In this document: piece by piece, positions 1 through 12,400 of the stretch
How positions within the stretch are numbered: position 1 is the stretch's first letter
Layout: each line of letters opens with the position of its first letter
NCBI GenBank assembly: GCA_003956705.1
Contig: QZCP01000835.1
Location: forward strand, 124,001 to 188,000
Direction: 5' to 3'
Source of the DNA: Brevipalpus yothersi
Taxonomy: Eukaryota > Arthropoda > Arachnida > Trombidiformes > Tenuipalpidae
Length of the DNA: 64,000 nt
The notes under the pieces: model-generated
The model's input: the letters and a program-made list of their open reading frames with translations, nothing else
What the model was told of the DNA's origin: nothing
Databases searched by the model: none
Position numbers and translations under genes: made by a program

Positions 1-3000
1 TAGATTTGAGGAATTCTTGCTCTTGAACTTCGTCTGAATCAGATGAATTGTATCCAAAATTTGCAGCTATCGACTTTTTGATTGAAGTAGGATCAGAATC
101 TAGAAGAACCAATTTAGTGACTTTTGGACCTGATTTTCGCTCTTCAAGTTGTCTCACTATTTCTCGAGCTAAAACACCACCATATGAATATCCAATCAAA
201 TTAATCTCTGAACTACTTGTCAAATCAACAATTCGATCGGCATAGACGCTGGCTACATCTTCAAATGTTGTGAATTGAGCTAAATCATATGTCCAATTGA
301 GTCCAGCCACTGGTTGCTTCAATCTTTCAAGAAGGCCACTGAAGGCTCGATAATGTCCTTGCATCGGAGGTAGAGCAAACATTAGCTCTCCAGAGCAATT
401 ATTCAGCATGGTTGTTGGTTCCTCGGGTAGAAATTGTGATTCTTCACTCATATCAAATTCGAAAATTTGCATTTTTTCCCTTACAATCTCATTAGAATCG
501 AATTTCTTTGAGAGCGCAATCAGTTCACAGATTTTCATTTGTCGTACTTCTTTAGCTGTGATTGAAACGTTGAAATTTCGATCCAAAGTTTGCTGTACCT
601 CGATGGCCATTAGGGAATCCATTCCTAGTTCTCCGAGAGTAATTTGTGGATCTAGTGCATAGATATCTTTGATTCCAAGAATATGGCAGATAGATTTGAT
701 TATATCTCCAGAAGATTCCAGTTTCATTCCTTCACTCCTCACCATACTTAGGACAGTTGAATCTGAATAGTTTAAAATTCGTTCCAAAGTTGCGAGAGAA
801 GAATGAAGTCGTTGTGGTGCAGTTCCTCTGATCGATTGAACATCAGTGCCCAACTTTTCGACCACAAATCCAACATCCCCAACAAAGCCCCACTGAACGG
901 CAAGTCCGTGTAGTCCATCTCTTCTTCGCCGTTCACATACACTTTCCATGTAACAATTTGCTAGCCCATAATTAGACTGACCAATATTTCCTCGAGCACT
1001 TGCCACAGAGGAGAAGATAACAAAATAATCCAACAATGGACACATCTCACGACTGAGTTTGTCCATATTGTGTGTGATATTAACTTTTGAGGCACATGTT
1101 TTGGTGAATGTCTCCTCAGTTTGATCCACAAAAAGCGCATCGCTCAATACAAGAGCTGAATTGAAGATACCTCCAATCGGAAGTGGCAATGATGTAAATA
1201 GTTCACGAGCTTCTTCTTCGGTGGTAAGATCATGAGTTGAAATCACTGAATTGACATCATTCTCAGCAAGCCGACCAAGACAATATTGATGATATGAAGT
1301 TTTAGGACCACTGCGTGAGTTAATCACTATATTTTTGGCTCCATTAAACCCTATCCATAGAGCCAATTCGAGTCCCAAGCCCCCAAATCCGCCGATAATG
1401 ATGTAGACTTTGTGGGAATCGAATTTGACCACATTTAAAGCTTGAATAGGAAGTGGCTTGCCGAAATCTTCGGGATCGCGAATTTTGATCACAACTTTAC
1501 CCATATGTTTTCCTGAGGCCATGAAACGGAATGCATCTTCGACTTTATCCATCTCGAAAACTGTAGTAGGTAGAGGTTTGATGACTCCTTTTTCGGTTAG
1601 CTCGTGAAGAAGCTTTCTCACTCGCTCCTTGTCAGCATTATTAGGGGCGACTTCATCTTTATTGAGATTAAAAAATGAATCAACCATGACTCCATGGAAA
1701 GACCGACCATTATCCAGCCATCCAATATCAATCGGGGTGTTCTTGAACCCATCATACTTTCCAATTTCAATGAATCTTCCCCCAGGAGCTAGACATCGAA
1801 GACTGGCTTGAAGCTTATCTCCATCCAATGAATTGAGAACAATGTCCACTCCTCTACCATCAGTTTCTCGAAGAATCATCTCCTCAAATGATGTGTCTCT
1901 TGAATTTCCAATATTAGCCTCTGTTAATTGTGGAAATTTTTCTAGTATAAACTTTCGCTTCTCTGGTGTTCCAACAGTTGTATAAATTGTACAATCATAG
2001 CTCAAACACAAATGAATAGCAGCGATGCCAACACCTCCACTTCCAGCATGAATCAGGACACTTTCACCACGCTTGAGATTACCTCTGATAATTAGACCAT
2101 ATATTGTTGTTCCATAGACTGCGGGAACTGTTGCAGCTTCTTCAAGGGACCAGTGTTGTGGAACAGGCCAAGCGAAATCGTCTGGACCAAGTGAGATCTG
2201 AGTGGCCATCCCACCAGAAGGAAGCATTCCCATGATACGGTTTCCATTCTCGTCATAACCAGCGAATTCCAAACCTGAAAATTTGGAAATTATCAACTAA
2301 ATTAAAAATGATCTAGTTTGGAGAGCCAATATGGAATGATAGAATCCATCAATTACAACCTCCAATTGATACATTCGATAAACTTCACTAAAATTTAGCT
2401 GCACGGTGTGGAAAACGTAACTCACTTCCTCACACCTCTATTAGTTGCATCAGGCATTTTTTGAGAAAACTTTTGTTCTCAGTGATACTTTTTCCAAGCG
2501 AATCATAATATAAAGAAATAGTGTACATACCTATCTTGACTGACATTGTCTCCTCATTAATTTTTTGAGCACTTGGAGCAAATACCAAAGGCAAACGTCC
2601 CGAAGAGACCATTATATCTTTGAAGTTTAGTGGAGCATAGCAAATTTTGACAATTGAATGATTCTTTGAATGCTTGACCACAGAAGTTTTACACCATTTG
2701 AGTGATGATAAATCACCAGGCTGAATAATTTCCAATCGAACATCGCTCGGTGCTTCAATTAGACAGCGAGGATCTTTTTCATGCTTTTCTTCAACTTCGA
2801 TATGATTATATTCACCCCAGCCAAGATCAGGATCATAGATATTAATTTTGAGTTTCTTTTCCAATACATGTTTCAGTAGTGGATCTTCCAGATTGATATC
2901 CGATAAATCAATTCCACGATCATGAAAGCGATTCGCAATGCATACAAGACGATCACCAGAGGGTTCTAACCCTGAACACCTAATGAAGCCAACTATACCT

Positions 3001-6000
3001 TGATCATATTTTGAATCTCCAATCAACCAGATTGGAGCTGTTTTGTCTTCTTCTTCTTTAAGAATCATCCTGAGTTCCTCTATCCACTGAAAGTCCATTG
3101 GAGAAACGTGAACGATTTTAGGTTCATGTGATAAGTCTGGTTTCTTTCGGAATAGAAGACCTCTTATTGGTAATAATCTCGGTTCCAGTAGCCTATTAGA
3201 GACACATATCCAACCTTTTTCTTCCATTGCAGTGATTACATCCCTACTTTTCATGCAACTGGCTTTGAGCTCGCTAATAGCTTCTTTGTATTGCGGTGAT
3301 GAGCAGATATTCTCAATTTCTTCACTGACATTTTCCCGGAAAATAACAAGCAAGAAGCCACCAGGCTTAATTGCTTGAATTAGATGCTCAATTTTCGAGC
3401 GAAAACTTGAAATGTTACCAGAGAGATTCTTACAGATGACAAGTTCAGATCTCGCAATCTCATCAGGAAGAGGACATTCAGCATCCCATGTGATGAGAGA
3501 TGCTCGTCCAGATAGTTTCTCTTTGACTTCTGGATCTGGTTGAGAACTAGCCAATGTGTAGGATATCTTGATCGTTCCCATCGAGTGAGAGTCGGTGGTA
3601 CTTCTCACAATTTCTACACACCAACTCTTCCCATCATTTTGTTCCAAGACATTGGCAGATAGATTGGTTTGCCCACTGTAAGCCAAATCATTGAGAACAG
3701 TGATCATGAATGGCCTCAAGAATCGATTCAGCAAGCTATATTTGGAATCTTTGCCTATCAAAATATCTTGGACAGTATTGGAAATATCGATTGCTTCTTC
3801 ATCTCTCTGCACAGCACGAATTAAGTAATCCAATAGCCCAAATGCTGGATCCTCCCTGAAGGGAAAAGTTTGCTTCAGTTTTTCTAGTACATCTGGCTTC
3901 ATCAATGGTTCATCATCGAGATTTATCTTGCTATCGATCAGTGCAGCGTATTTTTCACATATTTTGAGATAATTTTCCATTTTTTCTTGATATTTTGACT
4001 CTACTGCGGCTGGCTCATCAAATGGGATAAATTTTTCTCTTTCGATAGTTACTTTTTGTGACCTTCTCATTGCCAATGAAGCTTTCAAACCTCGCATCCA
4101 TAGACCATCAGTTCGAATAGTTCTCGTAATGGGATCGTGAGACACCTCAAAGATCACGGGACTTTTTTGATCAATCTTTTCCGCATCTTTTCCTCCTTCT
4201 TCACTCTGTTTCGACTCGGCTTCCCCTTGTTTTTCGATGGCTTCTTTCTCAATAGCTTCAGATTTTTCAATCAGTTCTCGTTCATTGAAAGCATTCACGT
4301 AGGCCAAAATTTTTTCCGCATCTACTAGTAGAGTTTCGATTCCAGTTGGGACAAACAGACTTCGGTTGAATCGATTAGTGAGAAGGGCCAATTGGAAGAC
4401 TGAATCACTGAAAGTTATCCATGTTTTGAGAAAACTCAGCTCTGGCTCATATACTTTCTCGAATAATGAGCCACTTTTGAGAGACAATTGTGATACTTCT
4501 TTCCATTCAACTTTACCTCTACGGCCATACTGATCAGCTTCCTCTAAACATTGGAAACTAGGTCCATAATCGTAGCCTCGATTCCTCAGCTCTTTGTAAA
4601 TATCATCTCTGGATAAATCAATACCACCAACATCTTTTGGTTCAATCGATTGTTTTTCCAAATCTGATAACTGATAATTTTCTTTTGCATCTTCTATATT
4701 GTTCACCATGAAAATCTTTCCAAGTGCAATTGGAGAACCACTTTCGGTAATGATGAACGAATTACTGTATGGCATATAGTTCACTCTGAAATCAACTGCT
4801 TTGTCAGTTAAAACGGTGGCACGTATGAATGATACATCTCGGAAAAGAACTTTACTTCTTCGTGCATCAATAGCATGGAATCTTGCAACAACATCCCAAA
4901 CATGCATCAACATTCCAGTGGCTGGAAAAAGAACTCGACCATCTATTTTATGGTCAGAATAAAACCAATCTTCGGCCTTGTTCAAGGCAACTGAGTGCAA
5001 GAATGAACTTTGTTGCGTTAGATTATTAAAATGTTCTGGATATTTGTAAACCTTGTAATTTTTACTGTGATCAAGACTGATGAGAGAATGAAGACTTGGA
5101 GTATCGATAGGGACAGGATAGTTGACTTTAGGATAAACATAGCTGATATCCACTGGTATATCCATTGTGTACAGTTGACCGATTGATTTTAAGAACTTAT
5201 CGACTTTCAAATGATTAGATTCGACAAAATCAACATTTTTCATTCGTTTGCTAACGATTTGGGATCCAAAATTGACAATAACCGAATTCGTTGACAGACA
5301 ATCGATTGACTGATTGAGCAGCTTCTCGTCAATTTGTTCAAAAATGAAAGTGCTGTTCAGAGATGATTTGAAACCATTTTGCTGATTAGAGCTTTGAGCT
5401 TGATATTTTTCACTGAATTCTATCAAATCACGAGCATTGGATGGTAGCGGTGTTGGACCATTCATTTTCTTCTGAATTGTCGAGTGACTTATGTTTCGAT
5501 ACTGTTCGACAGCTTGACATTCTGTATGATTGATTCCTGGGCCAATCTTTTCCGAAGAAACTTGTCCATGATCAATGCAATGTCCTAACCAATAAGCTGC
5601 ATTTATTGCTCTCTCTTCTGTTATCGAGTCCTTAGCAAATGCATATGCTAATTGACCTAAGGAATTTCCAATAAAACTGTTGATCGATACTTTCATGTCT
5701 CTCATAAAATTAATTGCAATTAGCTGACTGGCAACAATGGCAACAGTTTTCTCACACGTTGAGCTCGTGATTGAACTGTCAAACAATATTTGAGGCAATT
5801 CAATACCTAATGGTTTTGCATACTTAGATAGGCGATCGAGTGTGTCTGAGAATGTTGGAATCTCTTTGAAGAGGGGGTCAAAATTGATTTGATCAGATGG
5901 AAGGATCATTGTTATATTCTTGGACTCAGATGACCTATTTTCGGATATGCTAGCTTCACAGAAGAGATTTTGACTCTTACTGATGAGAGTGTATCCTTTG

Positions 6001-8098
6001 TAGGGCATTGAAGGCGTTTTTGAATATTGGTTGAGCAATTCGAAGAATTCATTCGTCAAAAAAAACTGATTATCTTTCATGAACCTTTGAAGCTGTTGAA
6101 CACTTTCACGAGTTCGACCACAGATGGGAACAAATCTGGGTATTTTAGGGGCAATTTTGTACATCTCAGGTGAACACTTAGCCTTGTGACCTTTGAGAAT
6201 AACATGAGCATTTGAGCCACCAAAACCAAAGCAATTCAATGAGATATATTCTCCAGTGAAACGAGTCTTTTCTAGAATAGGTACCATCTTACCATTCATG
6301 AGGCCCTCTATTCGTGGATTGGGTTTCTTGAAATTAATATTTGGTGGAATGTAGCCACATTGAAACACTATATTGGCTTTGATCATTGCACACATACCAG
6401 AAGCACCCTCAGCATGCCCCATATTGGATTTGAGAGATCCAATTTTTACGGGATTCTCGACTGGTCTCTGGTAACAGAACACATCGTAAATAGCTTTCAT
6501 TTCCACAGGATCGCCAACCTGTGTACCTGTTGTGTGGGCTTCCACATACTCAACAGTGGTTGGATCGAGACCGACTTCATCGTAAGTTTCAGCCATCAAT
6601 TGACGCTGCATGATAACAGAAGGGAAAGTAATACCTTGTTCCTTGTAGCCATCTGAATTGCTACGACAGTTAACAATAGTAGAATATATTCGTTTAGCTT
6701 CGGGTTTGAGCTGAAGCATAACACAACAGACGGCTTCACTTCGTCCATAACCGTCAGCTGATTCATCTAAGCTTTTGCTTGTACCAGATGAGGAAACCAT
6801 CTGAAGATCTCTAAATTTTAAAGTTACCACAGGCACTAGACTGATATTGTATCCTACTACTAGAGCTCGATCACATACACCTGATTTCAAGGCCACAAAA
6901 GCTTCATTAATTGCAGCAAAGCTTGATCCACACGCTGTGTCAAAACTGCCAATAGGACCCCTCAAGCCAAATGCTTGGGAAATTGCCGTCGTATAATTTT
7001 GCTGAAACATTGGCAAGTTTTGAGGATCTTCTTGTATGGCCCAAGCAACTTCCTCGAAGCAAGAGCCAAAAAAGAACCCAGTATTTGTACCATTCAGTTC
7101 TTCAACGGCGATACCTGAAATATTCGATGCCTTAGTATCAAAAATTCCCAAAAATAGAGAGAAAAGGGAAAAAGAGAAAGAGAGAGAAATCGTTTTGCCA
7201 CATCAATCATACATGTATATTAATACAATTTGAAAGCAGCTGGAGGTTGCTAGTTTTATTACTCTCTTCTAAATTATTAATATCATCCATGGATCAATTC
7301 AATCAACTTGTTGACTATTTTCACGAATTTTGACCTAAATACTAGGTCAATAGATAAGTCTTTAATGTTCAAGGTTCCCTATACCACGAAATCCTTGACG
7401 ATTTTTTACTTTTCATCAATCATCTGGACTAAGGTTAAAATAAATATGATGACACCTATTCTCATGAAATTCTGTCATTCTGACAAAATCATGCATAGTG
7501 GAATCATCATAGTCAGTTGTAGCATATCAAGAAGCAATCCACTCACCAGCGTCTATAATAGCCTCAAATGAGACTTCCAAAAGTTTTCTCAACTGTGGAT
7601 CCATAAAATGGGCATCTTTTTCCGAGATCCCGAAAAAATCGGCATCAAATTTTTCGAGGTTTTCTAGCTTCCCACAGTTTTTTGGATAACCATGCATTCC
7701 TAGAAAAGAGAATGGAATTATGAAAAATTGACTGAAAAAGATAATGGGCTAATTGTGTTGAAAAAAAATTGAGATATATCTTCTTTTATCATGTGTTTGA
7801 AAATTTTTCGGGTTTAATAGCTGAAAATATAACGAGATAAGTTGGAACATGATTTATCTCTTATTTGAATTGTAGTAATTAATCGATTGCTCAACTTACC
7901 AGCAGGGAAACGATCGTTTCCAGGACTGGTCATATCTATACCACTGAACAGATTATCAGCGAACTCTTGTATGTTTTCCGATTTCGGAAAACGACCGGAC
8001 ATACCAGAGATGACCACATCCTCTCGGACACGCCACTTTCGTCGAACATAATTTAATTTCGATCGCCACTCATCCGAATTCACATCCATCGTTAACAA
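1..8098 (-). CDS. FAS-like synthase, copy A (3' end outside window)
   Basis: Animal-type multidomain fatty-acid-synthase-like enzyme expected to build acyl chains on its own ACP in the cytosol. Exons on the minus strand: 8098-7900, 7699-7547, 7114-2531 and 2274-1, all with GT/AG borders and consistent phase. The first ATG (8098) is chosen because B has the same spacing (MNTMDVNSDEW in B, MLTMDVNSDEW here); the ATG at 8089 is an alternative. KS keeps DTACGSS, EAHTTGT and SNMGHAE. The AT remnant has GNSLGQ and AAYWL, so the arginine is lost. DH has DHKIDGRVLFPATG and DSVFQ. ER, KR, ACP (GMDSL) and the TE motif GYSYGG follow. The protein runs off the window inside TE, so the final exon with the TE histidine is not seen. 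A Lys/Glu-rich linker lies between DH and the pseudo-methyltransferase. I recognise the family with confidence; the product is unknown. Confidence 0.9.
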
Positions 8099-9453
8099 TT
8101 ATAACACTTCACTCTTATTCTTCATGTGCAAAAATTACTAGAACAATATTAAAATCTTATTTTAAGTCCTAGAAAAATAGGAAACAAAAAAATTCCAACT
8201 TTAATGTAGATAACTGTTTAATCACACTATAACGGAACTTTTTTCGAAACTTTCTATTAAATTGCGCCTCTCATATGTTTTTACCAACTGATCTGTCAAA
8301 ATAAATCGATTAACTTTTCCAATTCTGTCCTTGATTCTTTAATGCTTTTTGCCACAAAGCGTCAAGGAAAGTGAGAAGGAGGCGGTTCATCTTAGTTGTC
8401 TTTCGCTCACTGACTCTCCCTATCAATTATTAATGATTGGACAGCCAATCTTAACCATTGGAATTATTCCGAATCCATTTTATACTTGATCAACTTTCTT
8501 TGAAGGGGTGGAATCTCCTCTCATACAGTGAGAACCAAATATTTGGGTAAATTTTTCCCCAAATGATTCAGGAAGCCAGCATCTTGATCTCACAATGAGA
8601 ATAATCTATGTAGTAAGGCTTACAACATACAATGTAATCATACAATGTAATCATTGTCGATTGAAATTTAATTTCTAGAGCTGCAATATCAAATAAGATA
8701 AGAAATTGAATCCCTAGGAGCAGAGAAAATTCGAGGAACTGTTCTGTATACGTGCATTTTTTTGTTTGATATTTTCTCCAATTAATATCGATACACAACT
8801 CGAAGAAGTGAATCATCCATCATCTGAAGTAAGGAAGTTAACTCTGGTATGAATTGAGAGGAAAAAGTTGTATCCATGCTATTTCATCTTATTTGCTTCA
8901 CCAACCAGAGGCTCTCATCATCAAGTTCAGTATCAATGAAATTGTTCAATCCAGTTATCTTTATCATCATACACTGTACTTTTGCTATTAGTGACTGTTA
9001 ATGAGCTGAAACTATGTACTTTAATTGCATGAGATCCTTGAAAACGCGGAAAAAGTGTTCAGAAAATCGATAAAGCTGCAAAGCTAGTTCTCATTAGAAG
9101 GGCCAAATTTAGCCCTCAAGACTGAGGAAAAATTAAGGTTTTACATGTTTTCAATGATCAGTGGCTATCGATTCACCCTTCATGCTCATTTCCTTTTCAT
9201 AATTATCAGAAAGTGAATTGACTGTTGACATTTCAATTTTTTTAGATATAGATAGATAATACAGAAATTAAGTATCTCTTACTTCTAAAAGTTGCAATTC
9301 GAAAAGCAGAAGTAGGCGATCTTGAAAGCAAATCATTCGAGAATAAACAAAAATGCTCACAAAACCTGGATGTTCTAGTATAATAAGAGGCATTCTTAAT
9401 TTTTGGACAATATATTGATGGTTAAAAGGATTATGAATACAATATGTATTGCT
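8099..9453. repeat. Intergenic segment: A upstream flank, B 3' flank
   Basis: No gene is seen. The part next to A's start (about 8099-9330) is recognisably homologous to the upstream flank of B (18016-19300) and more weakly to that of D (31191-32320), so the duplication unit of the array includes over 1 kb of 5' flank. The part from about 9326 to 9453 matches the 3' flank of D (about 22500-22640). No clear TATA box was identified. Confidence 0.65.
8435..8450. promoter_or_regulatory. Palindromic double CCAAT motif upstream of A
   Basis: GATTGG and CCAATC face each other across a 4-base spacer about 340 bases upstream of copy A's start codon. The same arrangement is kept at 18394-18409 upstream of B. 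It resembles paired CCAAT (NF-Y type) sites; a regulatory role is inference only. Confidence 0.3.
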
Positions 9454-12400
9454 TCACTCATCTAAAAATTCCTGAACCTTGCTCGTTATTTGATCGAGAT
9501 TCTCATTGATGAAATTATTATGATCACCATTGAAGAAGAATTGTCTGCCGACCTGAAAAAAATTCAATGAAATAATGATGCGTTTTTTTTATCATTTGAG
9601 GTGTGAGCATAAAAATTGATTAAAAATTGAATACAACTTACTTTGGAGTCATTTTGAGCATCTGAAAGCTCACTATTTTCATTTTTAGCTCTCAAATGAA
9701 TGACATTGCACTTGCTGGGTTCTCTTGGCTCATATTTCATAATCAAACGGAATTTTTGATGCCATAACTCGTTGATTTTTGTCAGTATTTCGGCTTGAGA
9801 TGGCTCTACTCCATTCATAATCAAGTACTTTTTAGACACATTGAAACGCTCTATTCTGGAAGTGGCATTCTTGATTTCTTCGTCAAATTGAGAATTTTCA
9901 ATCTTGAAACGCTTCATGCTAGCTTTAAGGAATTCTTGCTCTTGAACTTCGTCTGAATCAGATGAAGATGAATCGTATCCAAAATTTTCAGCTATTGATT
10001 TCTTGATTGAAGTAGGATCAGAATCGAGAAGAACCAATTTAGTGACTTTTGGACCTGATATTCGTTCTTCAAGTTGTCTAACTATTTCTCGAGCTAGAAC
10101 ACCACCATATGAATATCCAATCAGATTAATCTCTGATCTATCTGTGAGATTGATGATTCGATCGGCGTATACTTTGGCAACATCTTCAAATGTTGTGAAT
10201 TGAGCTAAATCATAAGTCCAATTGAGTCCAGCCACTGGTTGTTTCAATTTTTCAAGAAGGCCACTGAAAGATTGATAATGTCCTTGCATCGGTGGTAGAG
10301 CAAACATTAGCTCTCCAGAGCAATTATTCAGCATGGTTGTTGGTTCCTCGGGTAGAAATTGTGATTCTCCACCTATGTCAAATTCCAGAGTTTTAATTTT
10401 ATCCCTTACAATCTCATTTGAATCGAATTTTTTTGAGAGGGCAATAAGTTCACAAATTTTCATTTGTCGAACTTCTTTAGCTGTAATGGAAACATTGAAA
10501 TTTCGATCCATGGTTTGCTGTACTTCTATGGCCATCAGAGAATCCATTCCTAGTTCTCCGAGAGTAATTTGTGGATCTAGTGCATAGATATCTTTGATTC
10601 CCAGAATATGACAGATAGATTTGATAATGTCTCCAGAAGACTCAAGCTTAACTCCTTCACTTCTCACCACACTCATGATCGTTGGATTAGAATAGTTAAG
10701 AATTCGCTCCAAAGTTGCAAAACATGAATGAAGTCTCTGTGCCGAGGTGCCTCGAATTGAATGGACATCAGTGCCCATCTTTTCGACCACAAATCCAACA
10801 TCACCTATGAAACCCCACTGTATAGCCAGTCCGGGTAGTCCATCTCTTCTTCGCCGTTCACATACACTTTCCATAAAGGAATTGCCCAGTCCATAATTAG
10901 ACTGACCAGGATTTCCTCGAGCACTTGCCACAGAAGAGAAAACAACAAAATAATCGAGAGATGGACACATCTTACGACTAAGTTTGTCCAAGTTGCGTGT
11001 AATGTTAACTTTTGAGGCACAAACTTTGGTAAATGTTTCCTCAGTTTGATCCTCAAGAAGTGCATCATTCAGAACCAGGGCTGAATTGAAGATACCTCCA
11101 ACCGGAAGTGGCAAAGATGTAAATAGTTCACGAGCTCCTTCTTCGGTGGTAAGATCGTGGGTTGAAATCACTGAATTGACATCATGTTCTGCAAGTCGAT
11201 CGAGACAGTATTGATGATAGGAGTTTTTAGGGCCGCTTCGAGAGTTAATGACTATATTTTTAGCTCCTTTGGAAGCCAACCATAAGGCAAGTTCAAGACC
11301 TAAGCCACCAAATCCACCGATAATGATGTAGACCTTTTGTGAATCAAATTTGGTCACATTCAGAGCTGAAATAGGAAGAGGCCTGCCGAAATCTTCGGGA
11401 TCGCGAATTTTGATCACAACTTTACCCATATGTTTTCCTGAGGCCATGAAACGGAACGCATCTTCGACTTTCTCCATCTCGAAAACTGTAGTAGGTAGAG
11501 GCTTAATGACTCCACTTTCAGTCAGCTCGCAGAGAAGCTTTCCTATTCGCTCCTTATCAGCATTTGTAGGGGCCACTTCATCTTTATTGAGATTAAAAAA
11601 TGAATCAACCATGACTCCATGGAAAGACCGACCATTATCCAGCCATCCAATATCAATCGGGGTGTTCTTGAATCCATCATACTTTCCAATTTCAATGAAT
11701 CTACCTCCTGGTGCAAGACACCGGAGACTAGCTTGTAGTTTATCATCAGCTAGTGAATTGAGAACAATGTCCACTCCTCTGCCACCAGTTTCACGAAGAA
11801 TCATCTCCTCAAATGATGTATCTCTTGAATTTCCAATATTAGCCTCTGTTAATTGTGGAAATTTTTCTAGTATAAACTTTCGCTTCTCTGGTGTTCCAAC
11901 AGTTGTATAAATTGTACAATCATAGCTCAAACACAAATTAATAGCAGCGATGCCAACACCTCCACTTCCAGCATGAATCAGGACACTTTCACCACGCTTG
12001 AGATTACCTCTGATAATTAGACCATATATTGTTGTTCCATAGACTGCGGGAACAGTTGCAGCTTCTTCAAGGGACCAGTGTTGTGGAACAGGCCAAATGA
12101 AATCATCTGGACCAAGTGAGATTTGAGTGGCCATCCCTCCAGAAGGAAGCATTCCCATCACACGGTTTCCATTCTCATCATAACCGGCAAATTCCAAACC
12201 TGAAAATTTGAAAATTCTCGACTTAAATAAGAATGATTAAATTTGGGGAGCCGATAGCGAGTGATAGAATCCGCCAATTCCAACCTCCACTTGAAACAAC
12301 ATTCGATAAACTCCACTAAAATTCAGCTGCACGGTGTGAAAATGACTCCTCCAAGAAAAACGTAACTCACATCCTCACATCTCTGTTAGTTATATCGGAC

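Noticed and set aside
7814..8098. Separate short gene at A's first exon
   Set aside because: It encodes the N-terminus of KS, ends at a good GT donor in phase with the next exon, and the same layout repeats in B, D, E and F.
11350..11910. 186-codon plus-strand ORF (and similar ones at 408-662, 10333-10587, 21504-22028)
   Set aside because: They lie antisense to conserved ER, KR or ACP exons and recur at the same positions in each copy, so they are shadows of the real minus-strand frames.
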